A stretch of DNA of 5,431 bases, from NCBI GenBank assembly GCA_016206745.1, contig JACQQW010000222.1, positions 1 to 5,431 on the forward strand, written 5' to 3'. The position numbers were made by a program, and so were the translations under genes. Origin of the DNA: Candidatus Omnitrophota bacterium (GTDB lineage Bacteria > Omnitrophota > Gorgyraeia > Zapsychrales > Fredricksoniimonadaceae). The notes under the pieces were generated by a model. That model had not been told where the DNA came from. It made no database searches and worked only from the letters and a program-made list of their open reading frames with translations. The number at the start of each line of letters is the position of its first letter. Positions within the stretch are counted from its first letter, which is position 1. Positions 1 to 4,795 of this stretch are shown here, piece by piece.

Positions 1-33
1 AATGATATAGTTAAAGTAAAAACTGAGTCAATT

Positions 34-255
34 ATGACAAAATTATTATCTGCTGTTTATGAGCATGGCCAAATTAAACCGGATGTTTCACTTGATCTGG
101 CCGAACACCAAAAAGTATTTGTGGCGGTCGTCATTTCCGAGGGGGATACCCCTGGCCTTCTGATTGCCCAAACTGCCCAAAAAAGCAAATCGTTCGATTT
201 TCTAACCGATCCCCGTGAAGACATTTATTCGATGGCCGATGGCAATGATCTCTAA
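34..255 (+). CDS. AF2212/DUF104-like antitoxin of a type II toxin-antitoxin pair
   Basis: A 73-residue protein that probably neutralises the toxin encoded by the next gene. The N-terminal half (residues 1-32) follows the AF2212-like/DUF104 pattern: a short strand with AVYEHGQIKP, then LDLAEHQKV. These small proteins commonly precede toxins. The acidic tail (about residues 53-71), with FDFLTDPREDIYS, resembles the C-terminal tails by which small antitoxins wrap their toxins; that role is inferred. The toxin gene starts inside the last codons of this one (overlap 245-255), so the two are co-translated. No strong Shine-Dalgarno lies before the ATG, only a weak GAG around 25-27. A TATAGT at 6-11 could be a -10 box, but its -35 would fall outside the window. 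DUF104 proteins are best known beside PIN toxins, so the MazF-type partner is notable. Family assignment is moderate; an antitoxin role is likely from context. Confidence 0.72.
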   Translation: MTKLLSAVYEHGQIKPDVSLDLAEHQKVFVAVVISEGDTPGLLIAQTAQKSKSFDFLTDPREDIYSMADGNDL

Positions 256-604
256 GATCCATTTTCTCAAGCGCGGGGATATTGTCTTGGTGCCATTTCC
301 CTTCACTGATTTGTCCAGCACCAAAGTCCGCCCGGCGGTCATTGTTTCCTCTGATCCCCAAAAGAATGATGTTATTATTGCGTTTATTTCATCCGTAACA
401 GACAATATCCATGCCTGTGATGTATTGTTAAAAAACAGTGATCCTCATTTTGCAATAACGGGGTTAAAAAAGGAATCCGTATTCAAAATGGACAAAATAT
501 TGACCATCGCTTCTATTTTGATTGCACGAAAATTAGGTCATACTCATGCTTCCTTTCACCCTAAATTAGACCAAGCATTAAAGACCGCATTAGATTTACG
601 CTAA
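245..604 (+). CDS. MazF/PemK-family endoribonuclease toxin
   Basis: A 119-residue protein of the MazF/PemK (COG2337) family, typical in length. These are cytoplasmic ribonucleases that cut mRNA at short sequences and halt growth until bound by their antitoxin. The family signature is near the N-terminus: RGDIVLVPFPFTD (residues 10-22), then KVRPAVIVSS (27-36), where R29 matches the conserved catalytic Arg. The position usually holding the catalytic Thr appears to be Ser (S49, in AFISS); this is judged by eye. SVFKMDKILTI (78-88) matches the conserved third block. The chosen ATG at 245 overlaps the antitoxin stop by 11 bases. ATG codons at 215 and 239 are in frame but would add residues antisense to nothing known and not found in the family. 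There is no Shine-Dalgarno directly upstream, so translation is probably coupled to the antitoxin. A terminator-like repeat begins 20 bases past the stop. Confidence 0.88.
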   Translation: MISKIHFLKRGDIVLVPFPFTDLSSTKVRPAVIVSSDPQKNDVIIAFISSVTDNIHACDVLLKNSDPHFAITGLKKESVFKMDKILTIASILIARKLGHTHASFHPKLDQALKTALDLR

Positions 605-623
605 GAAAAATCGTAAATGATAA

Positions 624-699
624 CATGAAAAAAGCTACCCCCGTAACGATTTATTCAACGCCTTACCCAAAGGCACTTGACACGGTAGCTTTTTTCATG
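624..699. terminator. Probable bidirectional terminator with a long loop (perfect 16-bp inverted repeat)
   Basis: The arms at 624-639 and 684-699 are perfect reverse complements over 16 bases. The core is GCTACC paired with GGTAGC, flanked by six A on the left and six T on the right, so either strand reads as a GC stem followed by a U tract. It lies 20 bases after the MazF-like gene and would insulate that module from the next one. The intervening 44 bases are long for an intrinsic terminator, but they contain their own small hairpin (GCCTT at 660-664 with AAGGC at 670-674). It could instead be a mobile palindromic repeat that happens to terminate transcription. Confidence 0.55.
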
Positions 700-700
700 G

Positions 701-810
701 ATGTTTAGCAGATACAGAGAAATTTCGACGCAGTTTCCCTCCCCATGACCTTTGGAAATCCCCGGTATGAGGGGACAGGGGGGAGGGAAACATGGGTGCC
801 TGCTAAACAT
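701..810. repeat. Nested palindromic element, MITE- or structured-RNA-like
   Basis: Three nested inverted repeats share nearly the same centre: ATGTTTAGCAG at 701-711 with its complement at 800-810 (11 bp), GTTTCCCTCCCC at 733-744 with its complement at 780-791 (12 bp), and TCCCC at 759-763 with GGGGA at 771-775 around a 7-base loop. The two sides differ only in the joint between the outer and middle stems (21 bases at 712-732, 8 bases at 792-799). No open reading frame of interest crosses it, and no clear target-site duplication flanks it. Together with the terminator-like repeat just before it and the promoter just after it, this accounts for most of the gene-free stretch 605-906. The structure is plain; its nature (miniature inverted-repeat element or structured RNA) is unknown. 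Confidence 0.6.
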
Positions 811-822
811 TATCGTTTCAGC

Positions 823-850
823 TTGCCAATGCCAGCAGAGATGTTATACT
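823..850 (+). promoter_or_regulatory. Sigma-70-type promoter of the Phd/PIN operon
   Basis: TTGCCA at 823-828 and TATACT at 845-850 are separated by 16 bases, each one or two changes from consensus. Transcription would start near 857, inside the palindrome at 854-873, leaving a leader of about 50 bases before the antitoxin ATG. A second possible -10 (TATAAT at 879-884) lies downstream without a convincing -35. Confidence 0.6.
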
Positions 851-853
851 TAA

Positions 854-873
854 TCAGTATTGATTAATACTGA
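854..873. promoter_or_regulatory. Palindromic operator for the antitoxin or toxin-antitoxin complex
   Basis: TCAGTATT (854-861) and AATACTGA (866-873) form a perfect 8-bp inverted repeat around GATT. It covers the predicted transcription start of the promoter at 823-850. Phd/YefM antitoxins are known to bind palindromes overlapping their own promoter and to repress it with the toxin as co-repressor, so this is the natural site for autoregulation here. A second inverted pair (AGATGTT at 839-845 with AACATCT at 873-879) surrounds it. The palindrome is seen directly; repressor binding is inferred. Confidence 0.6.
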
Positions 874-906
874 ACATCTATAATCAGCTTAAGAGGAGAG
901 GGTCAA

Positions 907-1185
907 ATGACCGTTGAAACCATTCCCGCTGTACAGGCGCGCACACATTTTGGAGAAATCATGAAGAGGTCCTATAAGAAAGGGGCCCGTTTTGTGGTTG
1001 AAAAATCCGGGATCCCGATGGTGGTCATTCTTAACGCCCAGGACTATGCCCGCATGGTTGAAGCAGGGGAAGAGCGTTTTAAGATACTGGACCGCATTAA
1101 ATCAAGGCTGCCGAATTCTCCGGAAGATGTGGTTTCTGAAGATGTCGCGAAGGCGGTATCTGCCGTAAGAAGGCGTCATGCTTAA
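907..1185 (+). CDS. Phd/YefM-family antitoxin
   Basis: A 92-residue antitoxin that should bind DNA through its N-terminal half and the PIN toxin through its C-terminal half. The family pattern spans residues 6-50: IPAVQARTHFGEIMKR, a basic turn, FVVEKSGIPMVVIL and an aromatic-containing helix DYARM. These are the conserved YefM/Phd fold elements that form the dimer and contact the operator. The C-terminal part (about 70-92), with SEDVAKAVSAVRRR, is a likely helix for neutralising the toxin. A strong purine-rich ribosome binding site (AGGAGAGGG, about 894-902) precedes the ATG. The toxin gene begins 8 bases before this gene ends, giving translational coupling and the usual antitoxin-first order. 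A promoter and a palindromic operator lie just upstream and point to autorepression. Family assignment is confident. Confidence 0.9.
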   Translation: MTVETIPAVQARTHFGEIMKRSYKKGARFVVEKSGIPMVVILNAQDYARMVEAGEERFKILDRIKSRLPNSPEDVVSEDVAKAVSAVRRRHA

Positions 1186-1597
1186 GGTTGTTATTGATAC
1201 CAACCAATTCGTAAGCGCGTTGATCTGTAAACAGGGGCAATCGGCGCGGCTGTTAGACCTTTGGAGACGACAGCAATTTATTCTGGTCACAAGTCTTGAG
1301 ATCATCGCGGAGATCAAAAAGGTCCTGGAATATTCCCGGATCAGCCAGAAATATAAGCTCAATAAGGCGGATATACAATCTTTATTGGTTTTGATAGAGC
1401 ACGAAGCGGTTGTTCTTCCATGTTTGCCAGCCGTTCATATTATTAAAGATGATCCTGAGGACAATAAGTTCTTGGCCTGCGCGCTTGCCGCTAAAGCGGA
1501 ATATATCGTTTCAGGAGACCAACATCTGTTGAGTTTAGGCCGTTATGAATCGATTTCTATTGTCACTGTGAAAGATTTTCTTTTGATATGCCCCTAG
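1178..1597 (+). CDS. PIN-domain toxin (COG1569-type putative TA ribonuclease)
   Basis: A 139-residue PIN-family protein, probably a Mg2+-dependent endoribonuclease toxin held inactive by the Phd/YefM protein encoded just before it. The acidic active-site set is visible: D7 in VVIDTN, E45 in the helix following SLEIIAEI, D95 in DDPEDNKFL and D114 in VSGDQHLL. The order and spacing match the subgroup annotated as putative toxin component, PIN family, and the length is normal for it, so the enzyme looks intact. The ATG at 1178 overlaps the antitoxin end by 8 bases; no other in-frame start gives the DTN motif at the usual position. The stop is followed at once by an eight-T tract (1599-1606), but no good stem precedes it. 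The RNA target cannot be read from the sequence. Confidence in the family is high; the toxin role rests on the pairing. Confidence 0.9.
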   Translation: MLKVVIDTNQFVSALICKQGQSARLLDLWRRQQFILVTSLEIIAEIKKVLEYSRISQKYKLNKADIQSLLVLIEHEAVVLPCLPAVHIIKDDPEDNKFLACALAAKAEYIVSGDQHLLSLGRYESISIVTVKDFLLICP

Positions 1598-1651
1598 CTT
1601 TTTTTTCAAAGAAAGTCAAGATAGCAATGGCGAAATCCATTTAATCACGTA

Positions 1652-1715
1652 GAATTATGGGGACATGTACCTAATTAATCAAGACTAACCAATTAGGTGC
1701 GTGTCCCCATAATTC
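1652..1715. repeat. REP-like hairpin upstream of scpB
   Basis: The arms at 1652-1676 and 1691-1715 are inverted repeats of 25 bases around a 14-base loop. Of the 25 positions, 23 are Watson-Crick pairs, and the other two (1666 with 1701, 1668 with 1699) are G-T, which still pair as G-U in RNA. The arm core (GGGGACAYGYACCTAATT) resembles the GGGGACA-type palindromes spread through many genomes and thought to be mobilised by RAYT (REP-associated Y1 transposases); that link is from general knowledge, and no RAYT gene is in the window. The hairpin ends 3 bases before the scpB ribosome binding site (CGGAG, 1719-1723) and has no U tract after it. The rest of 1598-1731 shows no gene and no clear promoter. 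Confidence 0.75.
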
Positions 1716-1731
1716 AAACGGAGTATTCTAT

Positions 1732-2391
1732 ATGGATGAATTGCAGAACCAACATTTTAAAAGCGCCGTCGAAGCGCTGCTGTTCGTCAGCGACAAACCC
1801 GTCGGCATCGACCAGTTTAAGACGGTGTTCCCTGAGCTTAAGCCGTCGGAAATCGCGGACTTGGCCAAAGAATTGCAAGAGGAGTATGTCCAGCGCAATG
1901 CCGGCATGGCGGTGGTGGAAATCGCCGGCGGCTGGCAAATGCTCTCCAACAGCCACGCGGCGGGGTATATCCGGGAGTTTTACAAGACCCGCACCAAGGA
2001 AAAACTTTCCAAACCGGCGCTGGAAAGCCTGGCCATCATCGCGTATAAACAGCCGGTGGGCCGCTCCGAGGTGGAAGTAATCCGCGGGGTCAATTCCGAC
2101 GGGACCATCGCGCACTTATTGAATAAAGGATTAATTGAGATCACCGGGCGCAAGGAAGTGCCGGGACGTCCGTTTTTATATGGCACGACCAAAGCGTTCC
2201 TGGAATATTTTGGTCTAAAATCACTGGAAGACCTGCCCAAAATCGAAGAGTTGGCGAATTTGAACTTGGAAACGCAGGCGCAAGGGCCTGCGCAAACGGA
2301 ACTTGAGGCCGGGGCCGAATTGGTCGGCCAGGAAAGCAGCGGGCAGTCGAGGACAGGGGATGAACTTACAGCATCTGCGGCAGAAAATTGA
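1732..2391 (+). CDS. scpB: Segregation and condensation protein B
   Basis: A 219-residue ScpB, the winged-helix kleisin partner that works with ScpA and SMC (or a related condensin) to compact and segregate the chromosome. Residues 8-24 hold the opening helix with ALLFVSDKPV. Residues 92-169 hold the most conserved block: LSKPALESLAIIAYKQPVGR, then EVIRGVNSDG, HLLNKGLIEITGRKEVPGRP and FLYGTTKAFLEYFGL. Together these make two winged-helix domains. The tail from about 177 is low in complexity (Ala, Gln, Glu, Ser) and extends past the usual end of the fold. A CGGAG at 1719-1723 sits 8 bases before the ATG. The last 32 bases overlap pheA. scpA, the usual upstream neighbour, is not here; a REP-like hairpin and toxin-antitoxin genes occupy its place. 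Assignment is firm. Confidence 0.96.
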   Translation: MDELQNQHFKSAVEALLFVSDKPVGIDQFKTVFPELKPSEIADLAKELQEEYVQRNAGMAVVEIAGGWQMLSNSHAAGYIREFYKTRTKEKLSKPALESLAIIAYKQPVGRSEVEVIRGVNSDGTIAHLLNKGLIEITGRKEVPGRPFLYGTTKAFLEYFGLKSLEDLPKIEELANLNLETQAQGPAQTELEAGAELVGQESSGQSRTGDELTASAAEN

Positions 2392-3421
2392 TGTTTTGGA
2401 CGCGAAGATCGTCGGGTTTTTAAACGAGCGCGCCGCCATTACTTTGGCCATCGGCAAAGAAAAGATCAAGCACAATCATTCCATTTACGCGCCCCACCGG
2501 GAACTGGAAGTGCTGCGGCGCGTCAAGGCGCTTAACCGGGGGCCGATGAAGCCCGAGGCATTCGAGGCCATTTACCGGGAAGTCATGTCCGCGTCTTTGG
2601 CGCTGGAAAAACCGCTGCGCATCGCCTACATGGGCCCGGAGGCCACGTTTTCGCATTTAGCGGCGTTAAAGCGGTTCGGTTCTTCCGTCGATTATGCGCC
2701 TTGCGAGAATGTGGCCGATGTGTTCAATGCCGTGGCGCAGGCGGATGCGGATTATGGTGTTGTGCCCATTGAGAATTCCATTGAAGGCATTGTGACCCAT
2801 ACCATGGACATGCTGGTTGAGACCGATTTAAAGATTTGTTCCCAGATCATGCAGGACATTGCGCACAATTTGATGGCCAAATGCGCGCTGGGTCAAATCC
2901 GGCAAATTTATTCGCACCCGCAGGTGTTCGGCCAGTGCCGGCAATGGCTTTTAAAGAACATGCCGGGGGTGGAATTGATCCCGACGGTCTCGACCACCAA
3001 GGCCGCGCAAATCGCGGCCGGAAAGAAAAATACCGCCTGCATTTGCGCCGCAATTGCCGCGCAATTGTACGGTTTGACGGTGCTCAAGAAAGACATCCAG
3101 GACAGCGCGCACAATGTGACGCGTTTTTTGGTGATCGCCAATACCGATACGCCCGCCACCGGGCGCGACCGCACGTCCCTGGTCTTTTCCATCAAGGACA
3201 AAGTCGGCGCCTTGCATGCCATGCTGACGCCGTTTATGAAGAACAAGATCAACCTCACCAAGATCGAATCGCGTCCTTCCAAGAAGAAAGCCTGGGATTA
3301 TTATTTCTTTGTGGACTGCGAAGGCCATCAAAAAGACCCCCGCGTCGCCCGCGCCCTGACCCAGTTGGAGGGTATGTGCAAATTCCTCAAGATTCTCGGC
3401 TCCTATCCGGTGGTAGATTAA
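2360..3421 (+). CDS. pheA: P-protein: bifunctional chorismate mutase / prephenate dehydratase with ACT domain
   Basis: A 353-residue cytoplasmic enzyme that converts chorismate to prephenate and then to phenylpyruvate, for phenylalanine synthesis. Residues 1-83 are an AroQ chorismate mutase with R7, R24, K35, R47 and E48 at the positions of E. coli R11, R28, K39, R51 and E52; E. coli D48 is Ala here, within the YAPHRE variant. Residues 86-262 are prephenate dehydratase: YMGPEATFSHLAA, VVPIENSIEGIV, and the catalytic TRF (254-256) in HNVTRFLVIA. Residues 273-350 are an ACT domain with GALH (283-286) and ESRP (303-306), the phenylalanine-binding motifs, so feedback inhibition by phenylalanine is expected. 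An upstream in-frame ATG at 2303 would add 19 residues with no family match; the ATG at 2360 has GAGG at 2349-2352, 7 bases away, inside the end of scpB. Confidence 0.97.
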   Translation: MNLQHLRQKIDVLDAKIVGFLNERAAITLAIGKEKIKHNHSIYAPHRELEVLRRVKALNRGPMKPEAFEAIYREVMSASLALEKPLRIAYMGPEATFSHLAALKRFGSSVDYAPCENVADVFNAVAQADADYGVVPIENSIEGIVTHTMDMLVETDLKICSQIMQDIAHNLMAKCALGQIRQIYSHPQVFGQCRQWLLKNMPGVELIPTVSTTKAAQIAAGKKNTACICAAIAAQLYGLTVLKKDIQDSAHNVTRFLVIANTDTPATGRDRTSLVFSIKDKVGALHAMLTPFMKNKINLTKIESRPSKKKAWDYYFFVDCEGHQKDPRVARALTQLEGMCKFLKILGSYPVVD

Positions 3422-3601
3422 TAAGAGAATTTGACAATTATACTTCGGGGAAAAAGAGGCGGATTAAGGGTTATTTATTATTGGGTAACGGAGGATCATA
3501 GAATCTTTCTTATTAAAAGTTGCCCAAGAAAACCCAGAAGCGGTTTATAACGCACTGCATTGACCCCAGTACCTATGGCCCAAGCCTTATGCCGCAGACA
3601 T
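3422..3601 (+). other. Intergenic stretch with a possible decayed reading frame
   Basis: No intact gene is visible. A GGAGG at 3490-3494 is followed by codons from 3498 reading IESFLLKVAQENPEAVYNALH, which looks like real protein, but it begins with ATA and stops at TGA (3561-3563). The same frame then stays open to 3893, mostly antisense to the minus-strand gene. It may be the remnant of a gene whose start was lost. A 9-bp stem (3481-3489 with 3519-3527, one G-U pair, 29-base loop) encloses the GGAGG. No U-tract terminator follows pheA. Confidence 0.25.
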
Positions 3602-3751
3602 TCAGGCGGTCTTGGACACCACCGACGGATCCAGCGCCTTGATCATCCAGGATTCTGCCAGGACCACACGGTCGAGAATGTCCGCCAAGGCGCGGGCGCC
3701 CTCATCGGTTAATCGGTCATTGAGGATTTTAGGAAATGTGATAACAGCCAT
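3602..3751 (-). CDS. Small hypothetical protein, possibly a truncated coiled-coil family member
   Basis: A 49-residue reading frame, product not firmly recognised. The first 28 residues (MAVITFPKILNDRL, then DEGARALADILDRV) resemble the N-terminus of small bacterial proteins with a short strand followed by a LxxxLxxEGAxALxxLLN helix, normally continued by a coiled-coil region. Here the rest (VLAESWMIKALDPSVV and a few more) does not continue that pattern, suggesting truncation or a short variant. Support for expression is good: GGAGG at 3757-3761 lies 5 bases before the ATG, and a TTGACA promoter sits upstream at 3775-3803. An ATG at 3790 is in frame, but it lies upstream of the predicted transcription start and lacks a binding site. 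The gene converges on pheA and diverges from rpsB. The frame on the opposite strand is its antisense shadow. Confidence 0.45.
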   Translation of the reverse strand: MAVITFPKILNDRLTDEGARALADILDRVVLAESWMIKALDPSVVSKTA

Positions 3752-3774
3752 GACAACCTCCGTGTTGTTAATAA

Positions 3775-3803
3775 AGCGTACCATGCCCAAAGCCGCTTGT
3801 CAA
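3775..3803 (-). promoter_or_regulatory. Promoter of the minus-strand small gene
   Basis: Read on the minus strand, TTGACA (3798-3803, a perfect -35) and TACGCT (3775-3780, three of six -10 matches) are separated by 17 bases. The predicted start leaves a leader of about 20 bases carrying the GGAGG ahead of the ATG at 3751. It is divergent from the rpsB promoter. Confidence 0.5.
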
Positions 3804-3871
3804 ATGCCAATGGCGAAACCGGTGGGAATGATACCATTGATTGTTACCCCCAGAAGGGAGGAATTTTCTTG

Positions 3872-3900
3872 TTGCAAATATTTACTTCCTTGATTATACT
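3872..3900 (+). promoter_or_regulatory. Promoter of the rpsB-tsf-pyrH operon
   Basis: TTGCAA (3872-3877) and TATACT (3895-3900) are spaced by 17 bases, close to sigma-70 consensus. Transcription would start near 3907, giving a 5' leader of about 125 bases before rpsB. No other promoter of this quality lies between pheA and rpsB on this strand. Confidence 0.65.
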
Positions 3901-3906
3901 GACATG

Positions 3907-4033
3907 CTTAAATAGGAGCAGCGGCTTGGGGAATGAGGCCAAGACGGGCCGCGGGCTTCAAAACCAGAATATTCCGCCCTTGCCTGATTGAGTGGTCACT
4001 ACCGGCGGGATTTAATCGGAGGCAAGTAAGGTC
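3907..4033 (+). promoter_or_regulatory. Structured rpsB leader that can mask the ribosome binding site
   Basis: The leader begins with a hairpin: GCGGC-TTGG (3921-3929) pairs with CCAA (3939-3942) and GCCGC (3948-3952) around a 5-base bulge. Two overlapping alternatives follow. Helix A pairs 3971-3978 with 4004-4011 (8 bp, one G-U). Helix B pairs 3979-3985 with 4020-4026 and 3986-3989 with 4014-4017, leaving GG 4018-4019 bulged; it takes up most of the GGAGG Shine-Dalgarno (4018-4022). The 5' strands abut with no linker, so both helices are unlikely to form fully together, and A would leave the site free. In other bacteria S2 represses its own operon through the leader, so the same may hold here. 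The pairings are seen; the regulation is inferred. Confidence 0.5.
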
Positions 4034-4771
4034 ATGGCAAATGAATTGATTAAGAAGTTGCTGGAAGCAGGGGTCCATTTTGGTCATCAAAGCCGTCGCT
4101 GGAACCCAAAAATGAAGAGATATATTTTTGGGGAACGCGGCGGCATTTATATTATTGACCTGGAAAAGACCGTGGACTGCCTTAACGCGGGGCGCGATTT
4201 TATCCGCGACATCGCGGCTAAGGGCGGCAAGGTCCTTTTTGCCGGCACGAAAAAGCAGGCCCAGGAAGTCATTGAAGAGGAAGCCAAACGCTGCGAAATG
4301 TATTATGTTAAAAACCGCTGGATGGGCGGGCTTTTGACCAACCTCGAGACCGTGAAGAAATCGGTCAAGAAACTCAATGATATCGAAAAAATGGAAACCA
4401 ACGGCACCATCGGCCGTTTGACCAAGAAGGAAGTTTCCCTTTTAATGAAAGAAAAAGACCGCCTTTTGCGCGATTTGGGCGGTATCCGTGACATGCCTGT
4501 TGTTCCGCAGGCCATGTTTATCGTGGACACCAAAAAAGAAGAAATCGCGGTGGCGGAAGCCAATCGTTTGGGGATCCCTGTGGTTGGTTTGATCGACACC
4601 AACTCCAATCCGGACGTGATCCAGTATCCGGTCCCGGGCAATGATGACGCGGTCAAGTCGATCAAGTTTATCGCGTCCTTGATCGCGGACAGCATCATTG
4701 AAGGCCGCAAAGAATTTTTAGAAGGGAAGAAAGCCCAAGTTCAAGTCCAGGCCCAGGAAGTGAATGTTTGA
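4034..4771 (+). CDS. rpsB: 30S ribosomal protein S2
   Basis: A 245-residue S2, of normal length, which joins late to the 30S subunit between head and body and helps S1 bind. Conserved blocks appear in order: LLEAGVHFGHQSRRWNPKMKRYIFG (6-33, the universal S2 opening), IYIIDLEKT, VLFAGTKKQAQ (68-77), YYVKNRWMGGLLTN (90-103), a charged coiled-coil segment (about 103-148), LGGIRDMPVVPQAMFIVD (148-165), GIPVVGLIDTNSNPD (180-194) and YPVPGNDDA (198-206). The C-terminal tail (231-245) is a short VQVQAQ-type extension. The nearest good binding site is GGAGG, 11 bases before the ATG, which is a little far; AAGG at 4028-4031 is too close. Its leader can fold over that site. tsf follows after 24 bases. 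Confidence 0.98.
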   Translation: MANELIKKLLEAGVHFGHQSRRWNPKMKRYIFGERGGIYIIDLEKTVDCLNAGRDFIRDIAAKGGKVLFAGTKKQAQEVIEEEAKRCEMYYVKNRWMGGLLTNLETVKKSVKKLNDIEKMETNGTIGRLTKKEVSLLMKEKDRLLRDLGGIRDMPVVPQAMFIVDTKKEEIAVAEANRLGIPVVGLIDTNSNPDVIQYPVPGNDDAVKSIKFIASLIADSIIEGRKEFLEGKKAQVQVQAQEVNV

Positions 4772-4795
4772 AAAAATAGAATTGAGGAGATGGCC

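Noticed and set aside
1595..1611. Terminator after the PIN toxin, suggested by eight T at 1599-1606
   Set aside because: No stable GC stem precedes the T run; only a 4-bp TTGA/TCAA match was found.
1625..1635. 11-base repeat CAATGGCGAAA also present at 3808-3818
   Set aside because: The flanks do not match, and a single 11-base direct repeat in 5.4 kb is not convincing evidence of an element.
1714..2115. 133-codon minus-strand frame across scpB
   Set aside because: Antisense shadow of the conserved ScpB fold, with no ribosome binding site or recognised family.
3431..3445. Promoter-like TTGACA (3431-3436) and TATACT (3440-3445) just after pheA
   Set aside because: The boxes are only 3 bases apart, and neither has a partner at the right distance.
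2836..3501. 221-codon + strand frame inside pheA
   Set aside because: It lies out of frame within the well-conserved dehydratase and ACT coding region and has Arg/Gly/Pro-rich shadow composition.
3612..3893. 93-codon + strand frame reading TTDGSSALIIQDSA onward
   Set aside because: It is the antisense of the minus-strand small gene, begins at a TTG without a binding site and has the Ser/Arg-rich look of a shadow frame. The minus-strand gene has the promoter and GGAGG.
3869..3991. Possible 40-codon peptide from TTG 3869 after GGGAGG (3856-3861), with a hydrophobic start and a Cys
   Set aside because: It overlaps the rpsB promoter and leader, so it would not be on the rpsB transcript from its start. 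The binding site alone is weak support and no family is recognised.
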